A stretch of 47,673 bases of DNA from Clostridia bacterium (GTDB taxonomy: Bacteria > Bacillota > Clostridia > Christensenellales > Pumilibacteraceae): NCBI GenBank assembly GCA_017623455.1, contig JAGAPA010000084.1, positions 1 through 47,673 of the forward strand, written 5' to 3'. Every line of letters starts with the position of its first letter. Position 1 is the stretch's first letter. The position numbers were made by a program, and so were the translations under genes. Shown in pieces: positions 1 through 8,179 of the stretch. The notes beneath the pieces were generated by a model. The model made no database searches. It saw nothing but the letters and a program-made list of their open reading frames with translations, and was not told where the DNA came from.

Positions 1-1286
1 CAATCGTGCTTAAGATGAAGACGAGCGCAGGTAACGAGTATATGAACCTTTCCGCAGGCGACGGTTTCACCGTACAGCTTCTTGCAACTCAGCTCGCTTC
101 CGAAGAAGATAGCTTTGATAACAGCTACGACAACGGCGCAGAGTATGATCCACTCGAGGCGTATCCCATTGCAAAGGTAGAAAAGATACCTACTAAGGAC
201 GCAAGCGGAAACGACATTGTATACAGTGTAGCAAACGGAGATATAATCCATAGCGGTAATTGGAATGGTCTTATGTTAGAAGATAACATTTCTCTTGATA
301 CAGCATATAAGTTCACGGCAGTTGACGTTGACGACGATGTTAAGTACACCAAATACGGTAAGTGGGATGCAGACTTCGAGGTTTCTGTAGACAGACTTGT
401 TGAGATTGGAACTTTAGGTCTTGCAGGAAACTACGGTGGATACGGATGGATTGGATTCCTTTCTCCCGTTAACCTTGCTGCGAACGAGCCTATTCGTCTT
501 TTGGAATCTGCAGGATTTGATGTAACGTACGAAGACGTTGTAGAAACAGTAAAAGAGTTTTCTTGCGGAGCTTGGATCGAAGGTTCTGCTCTTGCAGGCT
601 CTACAATTACCGTAGCACTTAAGCTTTATGATCCCGAAAGCACGGATGTAATCGTTGCAGGCAAGTATTCTTATACTTTCCCCGCAATCGAGGATGCGCC
701 CGTTGCAGAACTTAAAACTTATACGGATGCAGAGGTTGCTGCTATACAGAACAGCTTAAGCACTGAGGGTATGTCTTTGTCCGGATTTAATGGTACTCCT
801 ACGTTTGCTACTGATGACGTAGAAATCGTAAGTTTGTATTCTTTCAGACCTGCTGAGACAGATGAAGAGGTAGAAAATAGCCCCTACAAGGATTGGAATG
901 CAGAGTTTGTCGTAGTGTTCAACAACGAAGTTCCCACCGGTTCTATTGGTTTGATGGGATCTTACGCTGATATTCCCTGGGTATATTTTGCTCTTCCCGA
1001 TGTAAGTGATTCTTGTGACGGTGTTGCAGCAAATGAGCCCGTTTTGCTTATGAGTACGGCTGCTCAGATTGCAGGATTTACAGGTTTTGGTTGGACATAC
1101 CAAGATATTTGTGCAGGAATGGATTCGTTTGAGTGCGGTGTGTTTGTAAATACGGACAGCACAAATACCTATGCTGATTTGCCTGCAGGCACAACCATTA
1201 CCGTAGAGCTTCGTCTTTACAATCCTGCAGTAGCGGACGGATCTGATTATATCACAATTCAGTCTGTTACTCAGAACCTTAACTAA
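1..1286 (+). CDS. SipW-tagged surface protein, 5' end missing, with duplicated C-terminal domain
   Basis: The reading frame is open at the left edge (codons in phase from base 3), so signal peptide and true start lie outside the window. The first ~50 residues match the end of a TasA/camelysin-type SipW-tag domain: a GNEYMNLSAGDGF segment and then LLATQ, as in the homologous part of the 1,859-residue protein downstream (IVATQ). The rest contains two related ~130-residue units, about residues 115-225 and 290-415. They share a KW-D-A-(D/E)-F opening, I-G-L-(A/M)-G-(N/S)-Y, AANEP, TY-(E/Q)-D, F-(S/E)-CG and a closing AG-(S/T)-TITV-(A/E)-L-(K/R)-LY-(D/N)-P. I have no established family name for this unit. 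By family, SipW-tagged proteins are exported and cleaved by a SipW signal peptidase, and one is encoded at 8180. Role inferred: cell-surface or matrix protein. Confidence 0.8.
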   Translation, partial: IVLKMKTSAGNEYMNLSAGDGFTVQLLATQLASEEDSFDNSYDNGAEYDPLEAYPIAKVEKIPTKDASGNDIVYSVANGDIIHSGNWNGLMLEDNISLDTAYKFTAVDVDDDVKYTKYGKWDADFEVSVDRLVEIGTLGLAGNYGGYGWIGFLSPVNLAANEPIRLLESAGFDVTYEDVVETVKEFSCGAWIEGSALAGSTITVALKLYDPESTDVIVAGKYSYTFPAIEDAPVAELKTYTDAEVAAIQNSLSTEGMSLSGFNGTPTFATDDVEIVSLYSFRPAETDEEVENSPYKDWNAEFVVVFNNEVPTGSIGLMGSYADIPWVYFALPDVSDSCDGVAANEPVLLMSTAAQIAGFTGFGWTYQDICAGMDSFECGVFVNTDSTNTYADLPAGTTITVELRLYNPAVADGSDYITIQSVTQNLN

Positions 1287-1318
1287 ACAAAAAACATTAT
1301 TGAATAACATTATTGATT

Positions 1319-1362
1319 ACCGTTACCTCTCTGTGCATTCTGCGCGGAGAGGTACGGTAATA
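1319..1362 (+). terminator. Hairpin after the first SipW-tagged gene
   Basis: ACCGTTACCTCTC (1319-1331) pairs with GAGAGGTACGGT (1347-1358) with one bulged base around a 15-nt loop. It lies 33 bases after the stop codon. There is no long U tract, so this could be a weak terminator or an mRNA-stabilising hairpin. Confidence 0.5.
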
Positions 1363-1428
1363 TATGTTTGCGTGCGCGCGCACGTGCGTATGTACGTATG
1401 CGTATACGACCGCAACCATATATTACCG
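1355..1428. repeat. 12-bp inverted repeat around a 40-bp alternating purine-pyrimidine tract
   Basis: CGGTAATATATG (1355-1366) and CATATATTACCG (1417-1428) are exact reverse complements. Between them, bases 1369-1408 alternate pyrimidine and purine without a break over 40 positions, rich in CG and CA/TG steps. The tract includes the perfect 14-bp palindrome at 1371-1384. Such sequence is the classical Z-DNA-forming type and can also extrude a cruciform. It sits about 90 bases before the start of the giant SipW-tagged gene. Confidence 0.75.
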
Positions 1429-1499
1429 AATAAGCAAACAATAGGCAACAAGCCTTAGTTTATATTAAACGCAGAAAATTCACAAAAAGGAGAACTAAA

Positions 1500-4400
1500 G
1501 TGAAAACAAAAAGCAGATGGCTACTTAGCATAATCACGTTATTGTTTTGCGTAGCAACGTTTGTTGGTACGACTTTTGCGTGGTTTACCGATTCAGTAAC
1601 CAGCTCCAATAACATTATCGCGTCGGGAACTCTCGATGTGGAAATGCATTGGGCAACGACCTTGGATTCTACCGATTGGAAAAACGTAGAAACCGACAAA
1701 ACCCCCATCTTCAACAACAAGAACTGGGAGCCGGGATATACCGAGGTTCGTTATATCAAAGTAAAAAATATGGGAACTCTTGCGTTCAAGTACTCTCTTG
1801 CCGTTATTCCCAACGGTAGAGTAGGCGCTTTGGCGGAGGTTATCGACGTTTATTACGTAGTTAATCCCACCGAAAACCTTACTTCCGCATCCGTGTCCGC
1901 GCTTCCCTCTGTAGGAACGTTGAAGGACGTTATCGGAACGCATAAGGGTGGTGGAGTATTGCTTCCCAAAACCGAAGTAAAGGCAGGCTTTTACAGTGGC
2001 GAAATAATCGTTGCCGTAGCTTTCCGCTTGCCCACGTCGGTAGGCAACTTCTATCAAGGCTCGTCCGTAGGCGACTCCTTTAGTATTCAGATAGTTGCTA
2101 CCCAGTACGGCTACGAAAGCGACTCCTTCGATCCCGACTACGATGCAGGCGCACAGTTCCCTGCTTTTGGCGACGAGAAGAGCGCGTCCGCTCCCGTAAC
2201 CCCCACCGCAGACAATAAAGTTCCTGCAGGTGGTGTTTCCCTTACAAATTCCGAGGATAAGATCTCCGCTACCGTTCCCGAAGGTGTTCTTTTAGAAAGT
2301 GGCGCAACCGCTCTTACCCTCACCGTTAACAAGCTCGACGAGAGTAACAGTAACGTAGTTTTGGACGAAACCGAAGTTCTTCTTCCTCTCGACGTTCATA
2401 TCGACGGTGTTTCCGCAAATAATACCGTTCCCATGACCGTACTTTTGGAAGAAGTAGCTCCCATCGGTCTTAATGTTGGTAATTTCAAGCTCTACCACGT
2501 AGAAAACGATGCTACAAGTGTTATGACGGCAAAGGATAGCATAGCTAACCTTACCGACCACAACGATTTCTTCTACGATCCTGCTACGGGTAATATTACC
2601 CTCTATATCGCATCCTTTAGTGAAGTTGCAGTAGTAGCAGATACGTTAAATCCTTGGACTGGCAACTTTGATTTTTCTTGGTATGCAAATCCTGTTACAG
2701 ACGAAAATGGAATAACAACATATTCTATCGCAAATGCCGACCAACTCGCAGCTTTTGGCGCAATCGTAGGCGGAATGGACGGTCAAACTAGAGATGCTTT
2801 TACAGGCGATATCGTAAAACTTATCTCCGATATCAACCTTGGCGATATTGAAAGCGCAAATAACCCTGATCTTATTTTCTATCCTATTGGATATTATAAT
2901 AATAAAGGTTATTATGAAAAGAAGAACGAATCAGAAGTTGAAAGCACCGTGTATTCTTTCGAAGGAACGTTTGACGGAAACGGACACACTATCGCAAACT
3001 TCTACCAAAACACATGGGAAATGTTTGGTGACTACAATAGTGGTTACGCGGCAAATTCTAATCATTATGACGACGCTATGGGCTTGTTCGGTTACGTTGT
3101 TAACGGAATGGTTAAGAACCTTACCGTAGATAATTTCTCTTCTGATGGCGAATTTACTCCCACAGGTGTTATTGCCGCTTATGCAGTAAATTCCACGTTT
3201 ACAAACATTGCTATCACAAACTGTAACCCCAGAGTTTACAATACCGGTAACGGTGGTATCGTAGGTATTGGCGGAAATAGTGACGATCCTGACACTTATA
3301 AGCTTACATTTACAAATATTACAATCGACAACAGCAATAAGATAACTGCGCTTTGGGGATCTTGGGACGTAGCGTGCGGTGGACTTGTTGGTATGTTCCG
3401 TGGCGCAGGTCACGTATATATGACAAACTGTCACGTTGCAGCTCAAATAGACGTATACAATGACGTTTGCGGAAACTATCAGTATTATTGGTATCGTTAT
3501 AGCGGTATGATGGTTGGTACTAATAAAAATATGACAACCGACGATAAAGGCTATACCGTTCCCGAAACTGATAAGTTCCATGCGGAAAATTGTACCGTTC
3601 ACTTTGGTAACTGGAACGATTATTACTACTGCGAACTTGTAGCAAACTCTCTTGCTTCATATACGCACGATCATCAGTTCAGCAGACTTACTCAAATTAC
3701 TTCTCTTAACGAGATATATGACGGTGAAAATTGGTTAAAGACCGGTAACTTCCTTCTTATTAGTGGCAATACAAAGACTTGTTATCATATCGTAAACAAA
3801 AATGGTACGCTTACTCAGCATCTTCATACTGATGCTGGAGAAGAAACAGTAAATGGAGAAACTGTTCTTAAAGAAGATAAGCAGATAGTATACCTTCCCT
3901 TTAATCAGCTCTTTACTGGTTACGGTTGGGGCGTAAAGCATATCCCTGTATATAACGGCGAAGATTATGCTTTTGACGGAATTACCATTCTCGATAGAGA
4001 AGTGGCTGATAGTGTTGTTAAGTTTGAAAAAGCAGATACAGCACAAGAGTCTTATGTTGCAGGAACAACTGTAACCATTGGCGAATTGTTTGAGGCTATT
4101 GGAAATTCTGAAATTGAAATAAATAACGGCGCTGTAATGGTTTCCGTAACTCCTTTAGATGATAGTAAAGCAAATGGAACATACGTTGCTGATAATGATG
4201 ATTGGGCAAACGGAACTCTTACATTTGCAGGAAAAGGCGTTGCAAACGTATCAATTACCGATTACTATTTCTGTAAAACAACCACAATTACAGTAACTAT
4301 TATCGGCGTTGATAAGTTTATTGCAAAATTGCCTGAAGCAAATTTCCTCTATCGTGTAGGTAATGCAAACACCGTATCTCTTGGTTCATTGTTTGAGGCG

Positions 4401-7079
4401 ATAGATGGACAATCAATAGATAGTGCAAGTGTTCAAGTAACTGTTAATGCATTAAACGATGCAATCGTTTCTGGAGAATTTAAGCCTAATACATCTGATT
4501 GGACAAAAGGAACAATTCAGTTTAGTGGTACAGGTGTTGTAATAGTTTCCATTGAAGACTCTATGTCTAATGTGTTTGAAATAACTCTCGAAGTAGTTGA
4601 TGCAGTAAACGTAACGTCTGCAACAAATGCAACGGCAAACAACGTAGTATTGCTTAATGATTGTGGATTTAGCAGTTTGGAAGTGTCAGGCGGTTATACG
4701 CTTTACGGTAACGGCTTTACAATGACTTGCGGTAGCGATTCAGTTGCATTGGATATGGGTTATTCGTTCGTAACTTTAAATAATGGAACTCTTGATAACG
4801 TACAGATTGTTTGCCCTAACTTCGATTACGCAGCACTTTATAAGAGTAATCTTACAAGTAGTGATAATCGTAGTGAAACAGACGCAAACGGAAATAGCCG
4901 TTATTATAACGCAAAGAGCGGTGTAATGGCAAGAGGAAACAGCCAAATCCTTAACTCTCGTATTTCGGGTGCTCGTGCAGCAGTTAACGTTTCAGGCGGT
5001 AATTTAGTTATTGATAATTCGCGTATCGAACTTGGTGCAGTAGCTTCTATTTTGGTTGGTGCTGCAAATAGTCTTACCTTGCGCGATGTAACGTTAGTTC
5101 AAAAGCCTACAGCTTCTACTTATGATAGTAATAAAAAGTTAATGGGCTTTAGCGTATTGTATATGTGCGATTCGGAAGGAAAAGCAACGCCCACAACCTT
5201 AGATGGAAGTTTTGTTCAAAATGCGTGGGTAAATGCGGATGATAAACAATATGTGCCTTCTGCTGGTCAAGATATTGTGGACGGAGTAATGAAAGAAACA
5301 GCATTTATTCACAATATAAACGGCAAAGATAGTCTTAATCTTGGCTTTGCTTATATGCCAGAAGATGCTCAAAAAACAGTAGCAGCGCCAGACAATATTA
5401 CAGATAACAGAACTGATAAAGCAACGATACCTTACGAAATGAAGGATGTGAAAATCCAAATTTCCATTTTGTCTACAACTGTTTACGTATACTCCTATAA
5501 AAACACTAATGGAACGGCAGATTCTTTCAAAACAGAATCTGAATATAAACCTAATAAATATGGAGATATAATCACCGTTTCTTATAGCGATACGGCAGAC
5601 GGACTTGAAAGTGTCAAGTCTTTTGGAACGAGCGGCTGGGTATACGAGCTTAACGTAGACTTAGATAAGTTAAGCGGTTATGCTCTCGACTTTAGTAAAA
5701 TTACTATGTCAGTAAACGGTAAAAATATTACTGATTATAAGGTAAACGGAAATGCTAAACCCACCTCTCCCGTAGCAGTAACAGCAGGTGGTACAACGTA
5801 CACTCTTACAGCTACCGTAAACGGAAATGAATATACCGCAACTTATAAAGTAACGGGTACAGAAACCAGTAAGGAATCCCCCTCGTTGGTGGCAAGCAAT
5901 TACGAAGCAGGCTTATGTGTAGCTTCTTCTTACGGTGGAACTTGGCACGGAGCTGCCCCTGCTTTGCAAGGTATTCAAATTAAGTATTGGTCAGTTGCCG
6001 AAAAACAGTATAAAACTATCAATCTTTCTGATTACACCCCTACAACCAAAGGTCAGTTAAACGGAACTAATACAACTTGGACGTATTCTCCAGCAAACGG
6101 CGACTTTACGCTTACTCTTACAGGTGGCCAGGTTCATTCTTCTAACAATGTTTATGCTATGCCTGTTGTGTGCGACGGAAAACTTTATTTTGTACCGGCA
6201 AAATCAACTGGCCTTGTAAATTCCGGCAACTCAGCAAGAACGATTCCTGTATCGTATTCGTTCAAAGATAACAACAATGGAGATGTTTTAACTTTCTCTC
6301 ATACCTGGTCGGTAGCTGAAAATAAAGACGCCCAGTATAACTATTCTGATTTCTGTAACGGCACATTAACGAAATTAGAAGCAAGCGGCGGTGACGGTTG
6401 CGTAACCCCCGATACCCTTATCACTCTTGCTGACGGAACGCAAAAGAGAGTAGACGAGCTTGACGGAAGCAAAGAATTGCTTGTTTGGAATTTGGAAACA
6501 GGTTCTTACGGTTCTGCGCCCATTATGTTTGTGGACAGCGATCCCGAAACAGAGTACGAAGTTGTAAAGCTTATATTTGCCGACGGAACGGAAGTAAAGA
6601 CTATTTATGAACACGGTTTCTGGGATTATGACCTTAACGAATACGTATACGTTCGCGCGGATAATTATAGCGATTATGTTGGACATTATTTTGCTAAGCA
6701 GAACGGCAACGAGCTTGAAAAAGTTCAGCTTGCTGACGTAGTTATCGAAACCGAGTTTACAATGGCTTACTCGCCTGTAACAAAAGGACATCTTTGTTAT
6801 TTCGTAAACGGTATGCTTTCAATGCCGGGCGGTGTAGCTGGCTTGTTCAATATCTTTGAGGTTGATAGCGAAACTATGACCTATGACTTTGAAGCAATGC
6901 AGGCAGATATCGAAACCTACGGATTGTTTACCTACGAAGAACTCAATTCTATTGTAGAACTTCCCGAAAGTATGTTCAACGAAGCAGGTGGCGCTTATCT
7001 TAAGATTTCCATTGCAAAAGGTCGTATGACTATGGACGAACTTATTACAATGATCGAACGTTATAAGAAGTTCTTCTAA
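1500..7079 (+). CDS. Giant SipW-tagged beta-helix surface protein with C-terminal Hint domain
   Basis: The 1,859-residue product starts at GTG 1500, with AAGGAG at 1487-1492 giving 7-nt spacing. Residues 1-35 are an export signal ending in the SipW tag (TTFAWFTDSVTSSN), and a TasA/camelysin-like domain runs to about 215. About 486-690 is a GLUG-like beta-helix region (GTFDGNGHTIANF, GLFGYVVNGMVKNL). About 850-1040 holds two ~95-residue Ig-like repeats with the shared LFEAI element, and about 1049-1215 is a second beta-helix-like segment. A Hint domain follows (Cys1634 to about 1775), then an 80-residue acidic tail. The neighbours are further SipW-tagged genes and a SipW-type peptidase. Role inferred: large surface adhesin or matrix protein, perhaps autoprocessed or anchored through the Hint thioester. 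No catalytic carbohydrate-active motif was recognised in the beta-helices. Confidence 0.85.
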   Translation: MKTKSRWLLSIITLLFCVATFVGTTFAWFTDSVTSSNNIIASGTLDVEMHWATTLDSTDWKNVETDKTPIFNNKNWEPGYTEVRYIKVKNMGTLAFKYSLAVIPNGRVGALAEVIDVYYVVNPTENLTSASVSALPSVGTLKDVIGTHKGGGVLLPKTEVKAGFYSGEIIVAVAFRLPTSVGNFYQGSSVGDSFSIQIVATQYGYESDSFDPDYDAGAQFPAFGDEKSASAPVTPTADNKVPAGGVSLTNSEDKISATVPEGVLLESGATALTLTVNKLDESNSNVVLDETEVLLPLDVHIDGVSANNTVPMTVLLEEVAPIGLNVGNFKLYHVENDATSVMTAKDSIANLTDHNDFFYDPATGNITLYIASFSEVAVVADTLNPWTGNFDFSWYANPVTDENGITTYSIANADQLAAFGAIVGGMDGQTRDAFTGDIVKLISDINLGDIESANNPDLIFYPIGYYNNKGYYEKKNESEVESTVYSFEGTFDGNGHTIANFYQNTWEMFGDYNSGYAANSNHYDDAMGLFGYVVNGMVKNLTVDNFSSDGEFTPTGVIAAYAVNSTFTNIAITNCNPRVYNTGNGGIVGIGGNSDDPDTYKLTFTNITIDNSNKITALWGSWDVACGGLVGMFRGAGHVYMTNCHVAAQIDVYNDVCGNYQYYWYRYSGMMVGTNKNMTTDDKGYTVPETDKFHAENCTVHFGNWNDYYYCELVANSLASYTHDHQFSRLTQITSLNEIYDGENWLKTGNFLLISGNTKTCYHIVNKNGTLTQHLHTDAGEETVNGETVLKEDKQIVYLPFNQLFTGYGWGVKHIPVYNGEDYAFDGITILDREVADSVVKFEKADTAQESYVAGTTVTIGELFEAIGNSEIEINNGAVMVSVTPLDDSKANGTYVADNDDWANGTLTFAGKGVANVSITDYYFCKTTTITVTIIGVDKFIAKLPEANFLYRVGNANTVSLGSLFEAIDGQSIDSASVQVTVNALNDAIVSGEFKPNTSDWTKGTIQFSGTGVVIVSIEDSMSNVFEITLEVVDAVNVTSATNATANNVVLLNDCGFSSLEVSGGYTLYGNGFTMTCGSDSVALDMGYSFVTLNNGTLDNVQIVCPNFDYAALYKSNLTSSDNRSETDANGNSRYYNAKSGVMARGNSQILNSRISGARAAVNVSGGNLVIDNSRIELGAVASILVGAANSLTLRDVTLVQKPTASTYDSNKKLMGFSVLYMCDSEGKATPTTLDGSFVQNAWVNADDKQYVPSAGQDIVDGVMKETAFIHNINGKDSLNLGFAYMPEDAQKTVAAPDNITDNRTDKATIPYEMKDVKIQISILSTTVYVYSYKNTNGTADSFKTESEYKPNKYGDIITVSYSDTADGLESVKSFGTSGWVYELNVDLDKLSGYALDFSKITMSVNGKNITDYKVNGNAKPTSPVAVTAGGTTYTLTATVNGNEYTATYKVTGTETSKESPSLVASNYEAGLCVASSYGGTWHGAAPALQGIQIKYWSVAEKQYKTINLSDYTPTTKGQLNGTNTTWTYSPANGDFTLTLTGGQVHSSNNVYAMPVVCDGKLYFVPAKSTGLVNSGNSARTIPVSYSFKDNNNGDVLTFSHTWSVAENKDAQYNYSDFCNGTLTKLEASGGDGCVTPDTLITLADGTQKRVDELDGSKELLVWNLETGSYGSAPIMFVDSDPETEYEVVKLIFADGTEVKTIYEHGFWDYDLNEYVYVRADNYSDYVGHYFAKQNGNELEKVQLADVVIETEFTMAYSPVTKGHLCYFVNGMLSMPGGVAGLFNIFEVDSETMTYDFEAMQADIETYGLFTYEELNSIVELPESMFNEAGGAYLKISIAKGRMTMDELITMIERYKKFF
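6399..6824 (+). other. Hint (intein/hedgehog-type autoprocessing) domain inside the giant protein
   Basis: The domain opens with Cys1634 in CVTPDTLITLADGTQKRVDEL-like order, the usual first block of Hint folds. His1705 in IYEHGFWDY occupies the block-B histidine position, but the Thr precedes it by four residues rather than the usual three. The close is HLCYFVNGML (His1764), matching the final beta strands of the fold. The terminal Asn followed by Cys/Ser/Thr needed for protein splicing is absent and about 80 more residues follow. An N-S acyl shift at Cys1634 is therefore possible but classical splicing is not. Confidence 0.8.
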
Positions 7080-7104
7080 TCCCCAAAAAAACCTAAAAAA
7101 ACCT

Positions 7105-7142
7105 AAAGAGAATGCGATAAAAATCGTGTTCTCTTTATTCTT
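7105..7142 (+). terminator. Terminator of the giant SipW-tagged gene
   Basis: AAAGAGAA (7105-7112) pairs with TTCTCTTT (7129-7136), with an inner GCGAT/ATCGT pairing and a following T-rich stretch, 26 bases after the stop codon. Confidence 0.8.
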
Positions 7143-7163
7143 TTAAATAATCCCAACCGCTTA

Positions 7164-7218
7164 AAGCCTCCACTTGTTTAGTCAAGGGGAGGGGGACCGC
7201 ATAGCGGTGGAAGGGATA
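7164..7218 (+). repeat. Two-hairpin dispersed element, copy 1 (stem ACCGC/GCGGT)
   Basis: Hairpin 1 is CCTCCACTTG with CAAGGGGAGG (one mismatch). Hairpin 2 follows directly as ACCGC-ata-GCGGT and then GGAAGGGAT. The same frame with other stem-2 sequences occurs at 10661, 12806, 12907, 13088 and 13477. Noncoding. Confidence 0.85.
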
Positions 7219-7275
7219 AATATTTAATCCGGCAAAGCCAAACAATCAACTACCGTAAGTTTTCTCATTTTGGCA

Positions 7276-7410
7276 GTGCGCCTTCGCACCAATCCCAACC
7301 ATTCAACAAGAGATTGCCACGGTCATTTCATTCCCTCGCAATGACAATGTGGTAGACAGGTCTGCCCAGTACGCAGGCGTACTCCCAATATCGTTCTTCC
7401 CATTTCAACC
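7276..7410 (+). repeat. Composite intergenic repeat, copy 1
   Basis: About 130 bases, nearly identical to copies at 7547, 7716, 7851 and 13239. In order it has a GTGCG-ccttc-GCAC hairpin, a CCAACCATTCAACAA linker, the segment from GAGATTGCCACGG to CTCGCAATGAC (7310-7345), and TACGCAGGCGTA followed by CTCCCAATATCG. The middle part is the reverse complement of the GTCATTGCGAG to GTGGCAATCTC element common in bacterial intergenic DNA. Apparent reading frames here are repeat-derived. Confidence 0.85.
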
Positions 7411-7434
7411 GTGGGTCTGCCCACCCAACCGCTT

Positions 7435-7491
7435 AAGACCTCCACTTGTTTAGTCAAGGGGAGGGGGACCGCATAGCGGTGGAAGGGATAA
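7435..7491 (+). repeat. Two-hairpin dispersed element, copy 2 (stem ACCGC/GCGGT)
   Basis: Essentially identical to copy 1 through both hairpins and the AAGGGATAAATAT flank. It is preceded by a GTGGG-tctg-CCCAC hairpin at 7421-7434. Confidence 0.85.
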
Positions 7492-7546
7492 ATATCTAAT
7501 CCGGCAAAGCAGACAATCAACTACTGTCAGTTTTCCCATTTCGACC

Positions 7547-7673
7547 GTGCGCCTTCGCACCAATCCCAACCATTCAACAAGAGATTGCCACGGTCATTTC
7601 ATTCCCTCGCAATGACAATGTGGTAGACAGGTCTGCCCAGTACGCAGGCGTACACCCAATATTGTTCTTTAAC
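7547..7673 (+). repeat. Composite intergenic repeat, copy 2
   Basis: Same order of modules as copy 1. The GAGATTGCC to GCAATGAC core is at 7581-7616, and the copy ends with TACGCAGGCGTACACCC and AATATTGTTCTTT. Confidence 0.85.
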
Positions 7674-7715
7674 AAAGCCAAACAATAAATCACCATCGGT
7701 TCTTTTATTTTGGGA

Positions 7716-7843
7716 GTGCGCCTTCGCACCAATCCCAACCATTCAACAAGAGATTGCCACGGTCATTTCATTCCCTCGCAATGACAATGTGGTAGACAGG
7801 TCTGCCCAGTACGCAGACGTACTCCCAATATCGTTCTTCCCAT
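7716..7843 (+). repeat. Composite intergenic repeat, copy 3
   Basis: Same modules, with the core at 7750-7785. One substitution (TACGCAGACGTA) breaks the symmetry of the terminal hairpin. Confidence 0.85.
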
Positions 7844-7850
7844 ATTGGCA

Positions 7851-7982
7851 GTGCGCCTTCGCACCAATCCCAACCATTCAACAAGAGATTGCCACGGTCA
7901 TTTCATTCCCTCGCAATGACAATGTGGTAGACAGGTCTGCCCAGTACGCAGGCGTACTCCCGATTATCGTTCTTCCCATTTC
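7851..7982 (+). repeat. Composite intergenic repeat, copy 4
   Basis: Starts eight bases after copy 3 in direct orientation, with the core at 7885-7920. It is followed by a further GTGCGCCTTCGCAC hairpin at 7987-8000. Bases 8001-8040 after it are AT-rich without recognisable features. Confidence 0.85.
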
Positions 7983-8059
7983 AACCGTGCGCCTTCGCAC
8001 CACCCAACCACTCTTTCTATTATATATAATATTATATTATACTAAATCGCTTAAAATAC

Positions 8060-8095
8060 TTGACAATATTGACAAAACGCGGTAAACTATATAAT
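8060..8095 (+). promoter_or_regulatory. Likely promoter of the SipW signal peptidase gene
   Basis: Two overlapping-phase TTGACA boxes (8060-8065 and 8069-8074) precede TATAAT (8090-8095). The closer box has a 15-nt spacer, shorter than the ideal 17. The promoter lies downstream of the repeat block and 85 bases before the start codon. Confidence 0.6.
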
Positions 8096-8179
8096 GAGTT
8101 ATAGTGTGTAGTTATAATATAATATACATTTTATTGAATTTTGCATTATTTGCACACAAGTAGCTTAAAGTGAGGTATA

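Noticed and set aside
6399-7079. A splicing intein
   Set aside because: There is no terminal Asn followed by Cys/Ser/Thr, no endonuclease, and the domain lies at the C-terminus of a surface protein rather than inside a conserved enzyme.
7789-8085. Open frame translating the composite repeats on the plus strand
   Set aside because: It consists of repeat modules shared with 7276-7982 and 13239, has no ribosome binding site and its protein contains the same repeat-derived words as other repeat frames.
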